A stretch of DNA of 64,000 nucleotides from Danio rerio (GCF_049306965.1 NC_133176.1:44521001-44585000), one strand, 5' to 3'. Counted from the first letter of the stretch, positions 22,606-34,659 are shown. The notes: a model not told the origin generated them from the letters alone. Numbers and translations are program-made.

Positions 22606-23004
22606 CATGTAATCTGAAGTGGAAATTTTGTTACAGGAAGTCCTTTTAGTTTAGAATCTAACCCACCACAATAGGAACCACCAGTGGCTTAGATATTAAT
22701 AATCGGGTAAATGTGTTCTTAAATTGCTATGCAAAGACATGCACAAACAACAAGCCAACATTAGCTGCATTAACCAGTCATCATCTTCTTTCTCTGCCTC
22801 AATGACATATATGAAGATGTTATAGGTGATTTAGTCTCTAAGCTCTTCATTTTTGCTTTATCAGTCAGTGGTATAGTAATTTTTTATATCTACACTCCAT
22901 CTCGTTTACCAGAAAACCCACAATACATGTAAAAAAAAAAAAAAACATTAATTTTGCTGAATGCCTCACTTTATGGCGCTACCAGCTGGCATATGTCACT
23001 TCAC

Positions 23005-23290
23005 AGTTCCAAGAAATCTTCTGCAGCAAATGCCCTTCCAGCAGCAATCCATCACTGGGAAACACTCATATACTTTCATTTACACACATACACTTCGAAC
23101 AATTTTAGCATACTCAATTCACCTGTAACATGCTTGGACTTTGAAAATGGAGCCCCCGGAGGAAACCCATGCGAACGCAGGGAAAACATGCAAACTCCAC
23201 AAAGAAATGACTACTGACCCAGCCCAGGCTCGAACCAGCGACCTTCTTGCTGTGAGGCGACAGCACTACCTACTGCACCACCGCATCACC
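23005..23290 (-). mobile_element. DANA SINE, minus strand
   Basis: Reverse complement of the DANA body and head: GCAAATGCCCTTCCAGC, CACTGGGAAACAC, CATGCAAACTCCAC, CGAACCAGCGACCTTCTTGC and GTGAGGCGACAGCAC occur in order. The 3' tail is cut off at about 23005, so it is a nearly complete but truncated copy. Confidence 0.88.
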
Positions 23291-23299
23291 CTAATCTTA

Positions 23300-25105
23300 A
23301 TAATTATAGATATTATTAATTATAGATCATAATAAGTGTTTTGGCCTTGACACCTAAAAATTCCATACTGATCCTTCCCTAGTCATTTTGTTGTGCACTT
23401 CAATCACTGCCACTGTGTAAGAGAGAGCTTGTAGCAACAGAGCTCCCAAAGCAAAGGGAAAGCCTTGGTGGAAACGATATGGGTGGTGTTGGGTGGGCAG
23501 GCATGTGTCCTAGTCAGGGGGATGTAAACATACTACTAAGAAAGAATGTTAGAGAGCGTGTCTTACTAGAGGGAGCAGTGGGATAAGATTTACAGAAGCC
23601 GGCCAAAGTCAATCTGCATTAGATGTACAATAATCAAATACAAGTTGAGTAGTTTATAGTTAATGATACTATGGACTGATAAAAATCAAGAGAGACGGTT
23701 GAAGATTTGGAGCAACTTTTGAAAGTTGAAGCAATAATGAAGAAGAATTCAGTCCAAAGGGAAAGAAACTGCAGCTCAGATTTAACCAGTGGCAACATGT
23801 GAGTATGGATCTTGTTAAAACAGACTATTGTGTGTGAATGAATCTAAAGCATTGGGTTCAGTCTTGATGTTTGCCTGTTTATCTCTTCTAAAACGATTCA
23901 AGGCCACAATATATTGACAAGACATACTGTATTGCTAACCTGTATTGATATACTGTATTGAGTTTATTTCTCGTGATTTGTCTTTATATCTGATGCATAG
24001 ACTTTTCCTTGTAATTGACATTTGAAATAATTCCAAATTCATATTTATTTATATACTTTATTTATTTTTATTAGTCCCACAATCATATTTTTAATTTACT
24101 TTAAATTTCATTTTTACTTTAGTTTGCTTTGTTATTGTTACATATGTGCTCACTGCTACATAAAATTTCTTATGAACATTTATTGCTAGTGTCAGAAGTC
24201 AATCTGCATTAGATGTACAATTTATTAATTTACAATTAAAATTAGCAGTATGAAGCAAATTAATGGAGAATATTAATTCATGTATGTATATATAGGTGCA
24301 TCTAGGCATGCATGTATGTTGTATTTAAGCTCTAAGAAGTGGTTCACAAACAAAGCCTTACTAACATGAGAAGCTATTAATCAAAGGTGACATGCATAGT
24401 ATTTATGACTGAACTGTTTTGGTGGCCACAGCGCCTTGTCACCTGTTGCATTCCATTTCTAACATCCATTGTGATCTTGAACAAGACTAGTTTGTCAAGG
24501 TCTTTTTTTCTCAAGTCACGTGTTGTTTTTTCTCTCGTTTTGTCCGCACATTGACAAGTTTTAGTGTTTAGTTTTATTTAAATGAACACTGCAAGTTTAG
24601 GGAAAGTACACGTATTTACACTAAAGCAGTCACAGAACAGCATAAACACTGTTGTGTAAAGATGTCTTTACTTAAACGTGCAGTAGGTGATCTGCCAAAA
24701 TGCTAACTGTTAGCATAATAGCTTCGAAAACACAGTCCCCCCTGCCGTCCAAATCTACGCCTCCTGAAATCATGAACGCACACCGTAAAGATGACAGTAT
24801 TCGCCAGATCACATTATTCGCCAGTTACATAGTACTTTATAATACAACAATCCTGAACTAAAAGCTATTATATGTAGCATGTTTTTAGTTGTGTAGCAAG
24901 CAAAACTTGTCATAATGTGCAATATTTCATGCATGCAGGTGAACTACCTTTTAACAAAATAATTGACCACACAGCAGAAATAACATTATCAGATTAGTAT
25001 TAGGAGGTAAACAAATCTTTAAACTAACATTTTAAAATGTATTATCACAGTAACATACATGTTGAAAATTATTAGATATTTATTAGAAATAATATCCCCT
25101 CTTTC
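23300..25105. other. intergenic, possible non-coding exon
   Basis: No coding exon is seen. A strong donor-like GTGAGTATG at about 23801 follows an A/G-rich stretch and could end an untranslated exon of the downstream gene; this is speculative. A 26-base word occurs twice, at about 23606 and about 24196. The stretch near 24680-24840 looks like a degraded repeat. Confidence 0.35.
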
Positions 25106-26204
25106 TAGGTTTATCAAGTACTATTCCTTAAGGGCTACATAACTCAAATATACAAGCAAAGACAACAGAGGTTATGTGATCTGGGTCATCTCTGTAGGAC
25201 TACATGTACCCAAGTGACAGGATTCCCCCCACCGCCATATTTAGCTGTAACAGAGAGCAGAATTTTTCAGACGAGGCTTGTGTAATTCAGTATGTTTGGC
25301 CTTTTAGAGGTGCTGGGTTAACATATCTGAGTTAACAACGTAGACACTTCTGGTCCAATTCTAGAATGTTTAAAAAAGCAGAAATGTTGTGCTAACTTGT
25401 TCTATCATCAGGGTATGTTTAGTGTTATTTTATGCTTGCCCTTGACTGAGCAACATGGACGTTCTCATGTTCCCACCTTCCAGGAATGTAGACAGCATGA
25501 TGAATATCTGTCCAGGAGTTGTAAATCAGATTATCCTATTAACTTCACACTATTCGCTGAGCGACATATTGTAGAGTGACTTCAGGTCATCATTCCACTC
25601 CTATGAAAAATATGATCATATAAGTTACATCTCGTGCTGTTAGCCCCCAGTGAGAAATGTTGAATGATTTAATCTGCTGAATGTGTGAATTTGAACATAT
25701 CCTGGAGTCATCCTGCATCAGATGATCATCCAAAAATAGGATTCACTTAAATAGATATGTGACCGATGAGTGAGCGAGATGAGTGAGAAGGCTCAAATGA
25801 ATTAATTAGGAAATCTAGCTAGGGTTGGCGATTCTCGCCACTCGTGGTATACGAGTTATAGGCCAGCTGCGGTCAAGAAGCACTTTTAAGTATTAAATAA
25901 AAAATTCTGTGAAGAATTTCTCTCTATTATGTACATCAGAGGTCAGAGCAATAAGTGCTATCTGATTGATTTTTATGTGTCTTTCGTATTGAAGTGCATC
26001 TATCTTGAATGTGGCCTGTCATCTCCAACGTCATTAGAAAGCATTAATTTCTCAATGTTAATGCGTTACCTGATAGATTATTATTTCAACAACTGCACCA
26101 AGGACAAGCAGATCATCTCAAGTAGACAGTGTTTCATCAGGATGTTCATCACGATGTGACAAGCTGACAAACAATTTGCTTTGGCATGATCAAGCTGAGA
26201 TATA

Positions 26205-26895
26205 CACTACCTAACAAAAGTCTTGTCACCGATCCCAGTTGTAAGAGCAACAAATAATAACTTGACCTTAACTGGATGAAAAACTTGACTTCTATTTGAT
26301 CATTTGGAAAAGTGGCAGAGGGTAGATTTTTCTGATGAATCATCTGTTGAACTGCATCGTAATCATCATAAATACTGCAGAAGACCTACTGGAACCCACA
26401 TAGACCCAAGATTCTTACAGAAATCAATCAAGATTGGTGAAGGAAAAATCATGGTTTGGGGTTATATTCAGTATTGGGAGCGTGCAAGATATCTGCAGAG
26501 TGGATAGCAACATCAACAGCCTGAGGTATCAAGACATCTGTGCTGCCCATTACATTACAAACAAATCCTTCAGCAGGAAAGTGCTCCTCCTCATACCTCA
26601 GCCCTCACATCAAAGTTCCTGAAAAGCAAAAAAGGTCAAGGTTCTCCAGGATTGGCTAGCCCAGTCACCAGACATAAACATTATTGAGCATGTCTGTGGT
26701 AAGATGGAGGAGGAGGCATTGAAGATGAATCCAAAGAATCTTGATGTACTCTGAACCATTCACGGTGACTGTATTAAGTTATTTGAGTCATTGCTGAGAT
26801 GTATGGAGGCCTGTGCCTTTCTGATGCCAAAAGATCAAGTTATTATATTTTGATCCTAAAACTTGGATAGGCAGTAAGACTTTTGTCAGGTAGTG
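26205..26895 (+). mobile_element. Tc1/mariner element, internally deleted, TA TSD
   Basis: The terminal inverted repeats are CACTACCTAACAAAAGTCTT on the left and the complement of AAGACTTTTGTCAGGTAGTG on the right, flanked by TA on both sides. The inside keeps transposase catalytic-domain words in broken frames: a SDESSVELHRN-like stretch, RRPTGT, and IMVWG near 26450. At about 690 bp it is roughly half a full Tc1 element and cannot code. The equivalent place in duplication copy 1 (near 18495) is empty. Confidence 0.85.
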
Positions 26896-28035
26896 TACTG
26901 TATCTATTGATTTTCTGCCTGAAAAATAGTGACAGTAAATGGCAAGTGAGAACGCAGTGTAAGTACTTGAGACAGGTCTTGATTTTTTATCTTATCAATA
27001 TTGATATTAAGTGAATTTTAGTACATTTAAATATAAAATGTAATTTTCACTAACAATAAAATGAAAACTAATTTTAACTTATTCAGCTTATTCAGTCTGT
27101 CTGCTAATCAGAATGCATACAGTTCTTCTTTAAAAAAATGACAAAATATTGTTATAAAATATTCATTTGTGCTTTAAAATAAAAATAGGTAGACATTATT
27201 AATAAGTGCAGTTTTGTAAATACTTAAGCTGCCTTTATTTAAGTAATATTTAGTTTACAAGTAGGCTTTTTAAAACATACTTTTAATATTTCAAGTAAAA
27301 AAAGTTCTCATGCTGTTTCCTGGAAAGGTTTTTGAATAATGCAACATCTCAGTTTTGACAAATGTTATTTGAAAAATATCACTCATTCAAAAATCAGTCC
27401 AGGAGAAGGCACGCATGCTGTGGTTGTAACTGTGGAAACACTGCAGCTGTGTGCCACTTTATACTAGACAAATGTCTCTCACCTCTTCCTCATGTTACGA
27501 GGACATGCTGTCACAATGTTTGTCACACCCTGCTGGCCTGCTATTAGTTATATGTAATGAAAAGAGCACACCTCTAAGTAAAAGCCTTCATGAACACAAC
27601 CGCTTATGCTGTGTCTATGGTCGCCCACTCATTAGTCTTTAAAGAACTAATGATTCTTGAAAGAATCATATATTGATTATACATTTACTGAACATCAGAA
27701 AACTATTTCACGGTTCATATTTTAAATAATAATTTAAAGCTAAATGTTGAGTCTCGATCAAGATTGATGCCCTGAGTGAAAGGAAAAGCTTATAAACAAA
27801 TACTTTTCTCTTTTGTTGCTTGAATAACGAGCAGTTCATTGAGTCAAGAGAGTGTCAAAATCAATGACAAATCACAAAATCTACAAAAAATGATTTAAAA
27901 AAAAATAAATAATCAAATCCTTTGACAAATTCTTCAGTGCTCGCTGTTGTAATATGGTTTTTAAATACTAATACTACATACTGTACCATTTTCCAAGAAC
28001 TGTCAATTACAATTACAGTCTAAATAGTTACTTTT

Positions 28036-28037
<2 letters not shown>

Positions 28038-28124
<87 letters not shown>
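28038..28124. repeat. (TA)n microsatellite
   Basis: About 43 uninterrupted TA units, inside duplication copy 2. Such tracts are prone to length change. Confidence 0.95.
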
Positions 28125-28129
<5 letters not shown>

Positions 28130-28236
28130 ACAGTCTTTATGCGTCAGAATTTCACATTTAATTCAGTGTGTTGCTTGCTTCTTTTTAATCATTGAAATGT
28201 GCAAGCAATATATGTTTTTTTATATATGAAATATTT

Positions 28237-28522
28237 GGGCAGCATGGTGACTCAGTCTTTAGCACTATTGCCTCACAGCAACAAGGTTGCTGGTTCGAGT
28301 CCCAGCTAGGCCAGTTGGCATTTCTGTGTGGAGTTTGCAAACTAAATTGGACGTAGTGTATGAGTGTGTGAATGTGAGTGTTTGGGTGTTCCCCAGTACT
28401 GTGATGTGGCTGAAAGCACATCCAAATGCACAAAACACATTTCAGAATATTTGGCGGTTAATTCCACTGTGGCGACCCCTGATAAACAAGGGACTAAGCC
28501 AAAGGAAAATTAATGAATGTAT
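28237..28522 (+). mobile_element. DANA SINE, internally deleted
   Basis: Head with B box GGTTCGAGTCC, then TCTGTGTGGAGTTTGCA. It jumps to AACTAAATTGGACGTAGTGT, so about 70 bases of the usual body are missing. The tail is GGCGACCCCTGATAAACAAG, with AATGAATG at the end. It lies upstream of the ZNF638-like coding start, where copy 1 of the duplication has no SINE. Confidence 0.88.
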
Positions 28523-28771
28523 AAAAGTTGTGTCACACCATACAACATGGCAGATGATTTGTCAAAAGTTTCTCAAATACTCAAAAGAAATTATACTATA
28601 AGACTATAAGAATTAATTTAATGCTTTCTTGTCAATAAATGTTGTAAATGATGATGTAACAGTTTTACTCTGGCATTATATACAATACATATTAAGACAT
28701 GCCTGTTTTTCTTTCTCAACAGATTTGCACATACTCCTCAAATCCATACCAGGCCAGTGTGTTGGTCTCAG

Positions 28772-30298
28772 ATGAGCAGTATTTTCAGCAGTCCGCCGCT
28801 GTTATTTGGAACAACACAAGATTTCCTGTGTAAACTCGCCCAAATTGAAGCTCAGCTGCTCTTGAACCTGATTAGTAATGCTGCAGGTGGAAATAATGCT
28901 GGTTATGGGAACCCGTTTATTCCTCTCTTACAGCCTTTTGGCATTCAAAGATCCTCATTTCTGAGAATGAACCAGCCTACAGGTGTGTTTACCCTTAACA
29001 GAAAAAACATGGATAACATCCCTCAAGTGTTTAGTTTCCCCTCATCACCAGTCACAGAAAATAATACAGTCATTGCAAACAAGATTAGTGACTTTCTTAG
29101 TCCTATGATTAGCTCTCAATACCAGTCAAGGACAGCCAAAGCAATGATGCGTCCTGACAGACCACAAACTGAAGAAGTTGAGCCAAAGCAACCAGTAATG
29201 CGAGATATTGCAACAGAAAATCTGATCAAAGTTTTAGCCAGTCTTGGCCTCTCTCTTGAAGACTTGGAAATACTCAGTCACTTTCCAGACAACCAGCTAA
29301 CAACAGAAAAACTGCCCCTCATCATACAAGACATCCAACGCCACAAAGAGACAAAGGGTCTTGAATATGAGCACGATAGATGGGACTCATCTAATCATGT
29401 GAGATCATCCAGAAAGTTATCATATGCTCCTGGGAAGTATCATGATCAAGATCAAAGGCACAGTGAATGGCAGAAATGTGAAAAACTAAGTTCCTATGAA
29501 CAGTCCTGTAGCTCCAATTTCCATAGGAGCACCCTCAGTGCTGAAAGATACAGCCCATCAGAACTTGTGCATCAGAACTTTTCTACCCAGTCCAGAACGC
29601 TGAAAAGAGTCATATCGGGTGAGTCCACAATAAATGATACAGACTGAATTGTTAACTAATTCTGCTAACTAAAGTTACAAAAGCTTATTATACTACTGTA
29701 TAATATTTAACTTGAGTGTCATGGTGGGTATCACAAACGCCAGGTCCATTGTTCGAGCCCTGGCTAGGTCAGTTAGCATTTCTGTGTGGAGTTTGCATAT
29801 TCATGTGGGTTTCCTCTGGATGCTCTGGTTTCCCTCATGTGTTTTGGTTGGACTGAATAAACTAAACTGGCCGTAGTCTATGTGTGTGAATGAGAGTGTA
29901 TGGGTGTTTCCCAGTGCTGGGTTGCGGTTGGAAGGGCATCTGCTGTTTCCACTGAATTTTGACTGACAATGACTGTTTATTTTTTTGTCTGTTGTTTTGT
30001 TTTACCCACCCTGTTTTATGAAAAACAAACAATTTGGTTTTATTACTACATTTCTAGCCTCAACCCCCAACTTTAAGGGGGTTTGAGGACATTTTTAATA
30101 GTGAAAATCTAATCTATATCTAATATAGTGGCAATAATATAATCTGATAAGGCAAAATCCTTATTTCATGAATGTATGCATGTACAATAGCCTAACAGTT
30201 AAATATATGTTCAATGCTATTTTAAAACTGTTAATTTATTTAGAAAAACTTTGGTGACAAACGTATTGCTTAAAAAATATTTTATATATGTTATATCA

Positions 30299-30376
<78 letters not shown>

Positions 30377-31496
30377 TATATATATATACACATATTGGAT
30401 TATATAATGTTAAACACATTGTTTAGAACAAAGAGTTTGACTAAACCATTGTTTGTTTACCTTCCAGGAAATAAAACCGACGCTTTTCTTAAAAGACCTC
30501 CATGTGGGCCTGCTGAAGTCACCAAACTGAGGCCTGGTTCAGTATTCCCCCCTTCTCAGTCAAAGTGCAGCATCCGTCGCTGTTTTGGCTATCGAGACTG
30601 TAACAAAAGAAGACGTTATACAAGGAAAAGATGCTTTTCATCTTCACAAAGATATGCCACTTCCATTACCTCAAGAAATGATCATCAACAGTCTTCATTT
30701 CCAGACGTGTCTGAAACCACGAAAATTTACACGGCACAAACTTCGACACAAAGTGTATGTTTATAATACGAATTTTGATTATTGATATCGTCAATGAAAT
30801 AACGTCAACAAAACATTAAGATGTAAATTTTATCTCAACTGTGCAGGCTGAAAATAAAAGATACTTTTTAAAAGAATTCATACTGGCAGTCTCGTGTGGT
30901 AGCAAATTCATAATTGAGAGGACAGTGACTTCTAGTGGTGAATGGAGTGCAGTTAGGTCATTTACCGGAGAGGAAACTGGTGTTTCGAACTGCACTGCAT
31001 TTGCAAGGTCTCGAGTTTTACTGATTTACCTTCATACTGCACTGTGTTAAAGTCTCTTTATGTTTTCTAACAGAAAGGTGTGATTCGTGTGTCTGGAGTC
31101 CCTCTTGATTACTCAGAGAGTGAGCTTATCAAAATGGCATCTCCGTTTGGTCACCCTGTTAACATTTTAATGGCAACTGAGATTGACACAGCAACCTGTC
31201 TTGAGTGGAAGAAGGTAGGTGCTATTTAATGTCCTAATATTTAATAATGAAAAACAACACATTTAACAGAAACTCTAATGTTATATTCATAAGAGTGGGA
31301 AGTGAACACCAGTTCACAAAGGGTAAATTAATGGGAGAAAGGAGCTGTAGACCTAGTGTATTTTAATGTCATGTTCATTTACATTCATTCATTTAGCAGA
31401 AGCTGTATCCAAAGCAAATTTCAAATCAGATTTTAAAAACCACTTAAAATCACCAGAGAGCAGCAATAAATGCCATGAAAGTTTAGCAGTTTTTTA

Positions 31497-31527
<31 letters not shown>

Positions 31528-32836
31528 AACACAAATACAAGTCTACTGCACACATGCACATCACACACACACAGAGAGAGAGAAGGCGTGTGTCGTACAG
31601 ATGGTTTGTCAAGCCCACTTCTGAATGGCACAATGTTTTTCAGACACATAGAGTGTTCAGTGTCTTGGTCTATTGCACATGGAGATTTAGGCCTCCACAT
31701 GTTTGTAAAATAATCATCATTACCCTCTTCATTTTTTGTGATGTTCATACAATCATTATCAAATCGACCAGTTTATTGCACAATATTAATGTATTTGTGT
31801 TAACATGACCAGAAATGTAAACCGGAGACAATTCCAAGTACAGTTAGTCAAAATAGCATTGTAATGCTCTCCTATAGTGCTTTGTTCTCCTTCTTGTTCT
31901 ACCATTATTGGTTAAAGTAACCGCATGCAATGCAGATTAATCAGTTAAGCTTGCAGCGCCGACTGATGGTAGAAACAACCACTATGAGTCAGACTATTTC
32001 AGAAACTTGTCCCTAAATCACACTTAAATGTGTGTGTTTTCCAGGCTTTATTAATTCTTCCAACTAAATCCTCAGCCCATGAGATGGTGAAGGTTTACTC
32101 TGCTATCCCACTCCACATGAGAGAGCAAAGTTTGGAGCTGGTGTCCCAAACAGTTGACCTTAGTTCACCTGTGAGTAGGCACATTAATGGAGGCATAGAA
32201 ATGAACATCCTCTTGTGGCTTAAATAAAGTATGTATATTTGTTTTAAGTGTTTGATTCAGGCCTACTTTTTTTCCTCAGGTTTCAGTGTTTCATGCTTTT
32301 GTGAGGCCGTTAATGTCAAATGTAAGTATGCCTTGTTCTCAAGACATAACAACATTTTTAAGTGATTTTTAAAATCAACTAACTTCTTTAGGGATTGCTG
32401 ACACCTTTGGACCATTTATTAGTTGTGTGTAACATGCCAAACAAGCCTTGCGCTGCTACAGGAGTGCTAAGGCTGATAAAACCTTTTGGACAAGTTTTAC
32501 AAACTCTGGTGTTGAATAGAAACAAGGTGAGATGTGCTGTTGCACAACAGTAAAGACATCCTTAAAAACCTCTCTTAATTTGGTTGTTTTTATTCATGAC
32601 TTTAGTTTGATCATTTTAATCTGCAAGGATAAGTGAATTAATTATACTTTTGTTTTCATTATTAGGTGAATGCAGATCAGTGCCTTTCTAACAAGAGCAG
32701 TGTCCAGATGGTTTTAGAGATGGAGTCTGCATCGGTTGCTTTATCTGTATATGAGTGGTCTCGAAAAATTCCTTGTCTTTATCACAATCATCATCTCTCT
32801 TTCTTCAGAGGATGTGATATACAGGACAAAAGCTGA
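28772..32836 (+). CDS. matrin-3/ZNF638-like protein, short form
   Basis: Seven coding exons: 28772-29618, 30468-30754, 31074-31214, 32045-32170, 32280-32321, 32392-32526 and 32666-32836; phases agree and give 582 aa. The ATG is the first after the acceptor at 28722. Residues about 150-200 carry the family motif (LASLGLSLEDLEILSHFPD, then QLT..KLP), as in matrin-3, RBM20 and ZNF638. A basic Arg/Ser stretch follows in exon 2. Exons 3-4 encode one RRM-like fold (GVIRVSGVPLDYSE, ASPFGHPVNIL) and exons 5-7 a second (LVVCNMPNKP, LIKPFGQVLQTLVLNRNK); both lack clear RNP aromatic residues. No matrin-type zinc finger is seen. It is probably nuclear and RNA-linked by family. An AATAAA lies at 32891. 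An extra in-frame exon at about 30847 is possible. Adjacency to paip2b favours a ZNF638 relationship. Confidence 0.8.
29713..29955 (+). mobile_element. DANA SINE in intron 1 of the ZNF638-like gene
   Basis: Head with B box TGTTCGAGCCC, then TCTGTGTGGAGTTTGCAT, GGTTTCCTC, GTGTATGGGTGTTTCCCAG and GGTTGCGGTTGGAAGGGCAT. The tail after this is missing. It is inserted in the sense direction between coding exons 1 and 2. Confidence 0.85.
30298..30373. repeat. (AT)n microsatellite
   Basis: About 38 AT units in the intron before the second coding exon of the ZNF638-like gene. They end about 95 bases before the acceptor. Confidence 0.93.
31497..31522. repeat. (CA)n microsatellite
   Basis: About 12-13 ACAC units within intron 3 of the ZNF638-like gene. 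Further short CACA runs are nearby. Confidence 0.9.
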
Positions 32837-33007
32837 TGGTAAATCAGCGTAATATCTTCACAATTGTTTATTGTTTTGTGTTACTTTTGTAATAAAATAC
32901 ATAGAAACAAGGTCATATTGTTGTCTGATGAAGAAGAAAATAACCATTGCATGTCATATAATAATGTAATTTAAGTACTCATTTGTAAATATATTATCCT
33001 TTGTAGT

Positions 33008-33050
33008 GATATATGGTGGTTATTCTGCTGTGGCGACCAAGTGAGTGAGA
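33008..33050 (+). mobile_element. DANA tail scrap
   Basis: A short match to the DANA 3' end (GGTGGTTATTCTGCTGTGGC, GACC, then GAGTGAG). Too short to say more. Confidence 0.5.
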
Positions 33051-33573
33051 AATCATATGTAATATTTTTTAATGAAGTCATTTAAAGTTTTAAATTGGGT
33101 TTAGTTTATCCAGTATACTGGACGATATTTATCCAGTATCAAACAAAGAGCCATAAAAAACTATAGGCTAAATCAAATTAAATGATCACTGAGTTCACAA
33201 TCTAACCTCAGAACTAAATCACCCCAAAAACGTTTCTTATTGAAGGCACACAAATTAATACACATGTGGAAATATTATTTATTTAAGCCAGATAGCTTAA
33301 GGCAGTTTGGTGGTCTGTGAACAGTTTTGTATTACAATTAAAAGTTCAAATGAATTTCTAATAAGTTTTATATCAATATAAATAGTTAATAAAATAAGAA
33401 GGAAGATTAAACTACAGTAAATAAACATTTTAAGATCTATGCATATTCTATCCTAAAAATGCCATTTTTTATATAACAAAATAAATGTTAAATCAAATTA
33501 ATCTTATTAGAAAATAAATGTTTTCCAAAATGAATTTAAACCAAATAAAATGTTTAATTACATGTATGTTTTT

Positions 33574-34285
33574 TGGGCAGCACGGTAAAGCAGCCTCACA
33601 GCAAGAAGGTTGCTAATTCAAGTTCCGGGTGGACCATGTTGGTATTTCTGTGTGGAGCATGTTATCGCCGTGTTCGCGTGGGTTCCCCCGGGTGCAAAAG
33701 TCAAAAGACATGAAGTCAAAAGACATTATTTAAATAATTTCAAGACCTAATTGAATTTGAGTAAGTGTAGTGTGTGAATATAAGAGTGTAACATTTATTT
33801 GGAAAAATAAAACAAATTATTTACGTAAAAATCATATGGTCAAAGAGTATGAACATGGAGGTTTAAAAACCTTAGATTTTGAATCTCCTCTTGGCACTTT
33901 TAGAGTTATATGGTTGAAAGAGTGTTTAGCTAAGCCTTATTCAATATGGTATCATATCCCAAATAATTTGTTAAAAAAAACTGGTGGCCTTGAATTTGTA
34001 TTAAGATGTGATCATGATTGTTCAAAGCTTCCTTTGAAGTTGTCTAATTTTCATAAGCAAATACTACTTTTTTGGAACCTTGCTTCTTGTTGCAGTTGTA
34101 ACAATTTTAATTTATTTTAATGGTAAACATGCCTTGCGATGTTGATTGTTCCCTGTTTTGTGATGTAAATGTAAGAGTGTATGGGTGTTTCCCAGTGTTT
34201 GGGTTGCAGCTGAAAAGGCATCCGCTGCGTAAAACATATGCTGGATAAATTGGCGGTTCATCCCTATTTAATAAAGGGACTTTGT
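33574..34285 (+). mobile_element. DANA SINE split by an L1-type LINE fragment
   Basis: The left half (33574-33789) has the head and TCTGTGTGGAGCATG. The right half (34172-34285) resumes at GTATGGGTGTTTCCCAG and runs to AATAAAGGGACTT. Between them is foreign sequence, and TAAGAGTGT stands on both sides (33781-33789 and 34172-34180), so the break is a clean insertion with target duplication. The DANA is therefore older than the LINE insertion. Confidence 0.85.
33790..34171 (+). mobile_element. L1-type LINE ORF2 fragment, inserted in DANA
   Basis: An open frame reads FIWKNKTNYLRKN, EHGGLKTLDFESPLGTFRV, WLKECLAKPYSIWYHIPN and LPLKLSNFHKQILLFWNL. This is the part of ORF2 beyond the reverse transcriptase in L1-clade elements of fish. 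The fragment is about 380 bp, flanked by 9-bp target duplications, without a clear poly-A tail. It is 5'-truncated and cannot function. The 116-codon frame here is this fragment and not a host gene. Confidence 0.8.
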
Positions 34286-34503
34286 ATAAATGTATGTATG
34301 TTGTTTAACTACAACTTGAGTGTTTATACTTTTTGAATTTAGGTATTGATGTCCCTCACACAATTCAGAGATCTGAAGTATTTGATTTGATAAAATAATT
34401 TAATTTAACGCTATTAACAACTGGGTTATTACATTAATCTTGTTTGGATTAAGTCCGTTTGCATTTATAAGAGTTCTGAAACCAATATGTTTAAAAGTAC
34501 AAG

Positions 34504-34575
34504 TTCCCTGACCGGGAATCGAACCCGGGCCGCGGCGGTGAGAGCGCCGAATCCTAACCACTAGACCACCAGGGA
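34504..34575 (-). tRNA. tRNA-Glu (CTC)
   Basis: The minus strand reads TCCCTGGTGGTCTAGTGG, then TTAGGATTCGGCGCTCTCAC, CGCCGCGGCCCGGGTTCG and ATTCCCGGTCAGGGAA. It forms a full cloverleaf of 72 nt. The anticodon CTC sits in loop CTCTCAC and decodes GAG. The A box (TGGTCTAGTGG) and B box (GGGTTCGATTC) are intact. A TTTT pol III terminator follows at 34496-34493. It is probably functional, because stem pairs are kept and it matches the standard vertebrate tRNA-Glu. Confidence 0.96.
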
Positions 34576-34659
34576 GAGATGTCGATCAATAGGTTTAGAT
34601 CCAGTATGAGCAAGTACTGCCCATATATATCATCATTGACTGCCATAATATTTAAGGTT

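Larger units (their letters stand above)
25108..28745. repeat. segmental duplication, copy 2 (direct)
   Basis: Partner of 15600-19955. It carries a Tc1-like insertion (26205-26895), a long (TA)n tract (28038-28124) and a DANA (28237-28522) that copy 1 lacks, so these came or grew after the duplication or were lost from copy 1. Its last block crosses the acceptor CTTTCTCAACAG at 28722 into the first 20-odd bases of the ZNF638-like coding exon. The segment is therefore likely to include upstream intron, promoter or 5'UTR of that gene. Confidence 0.8.

Noticed and set aside
22258-22608. Open frames over the (TG)n/(CA)n tract and DANA at 22.2-22.6 kb
   Set aside because: Produced by dinucleotide repeats (runs of CV or HT) and SINE sequence.
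30251-30466. Start of an open frame running through the (AT)n tract into the second ZNF638-like exon
   Set aside because: Its YIYIYI part is microsatellite translation. The real exon starts after the acceptor at 30467.
33770-34120. 116-codon frame as a host gene
   Set aside because: It matches L1-type ORF2 and sits between target duplications inside a DANA.
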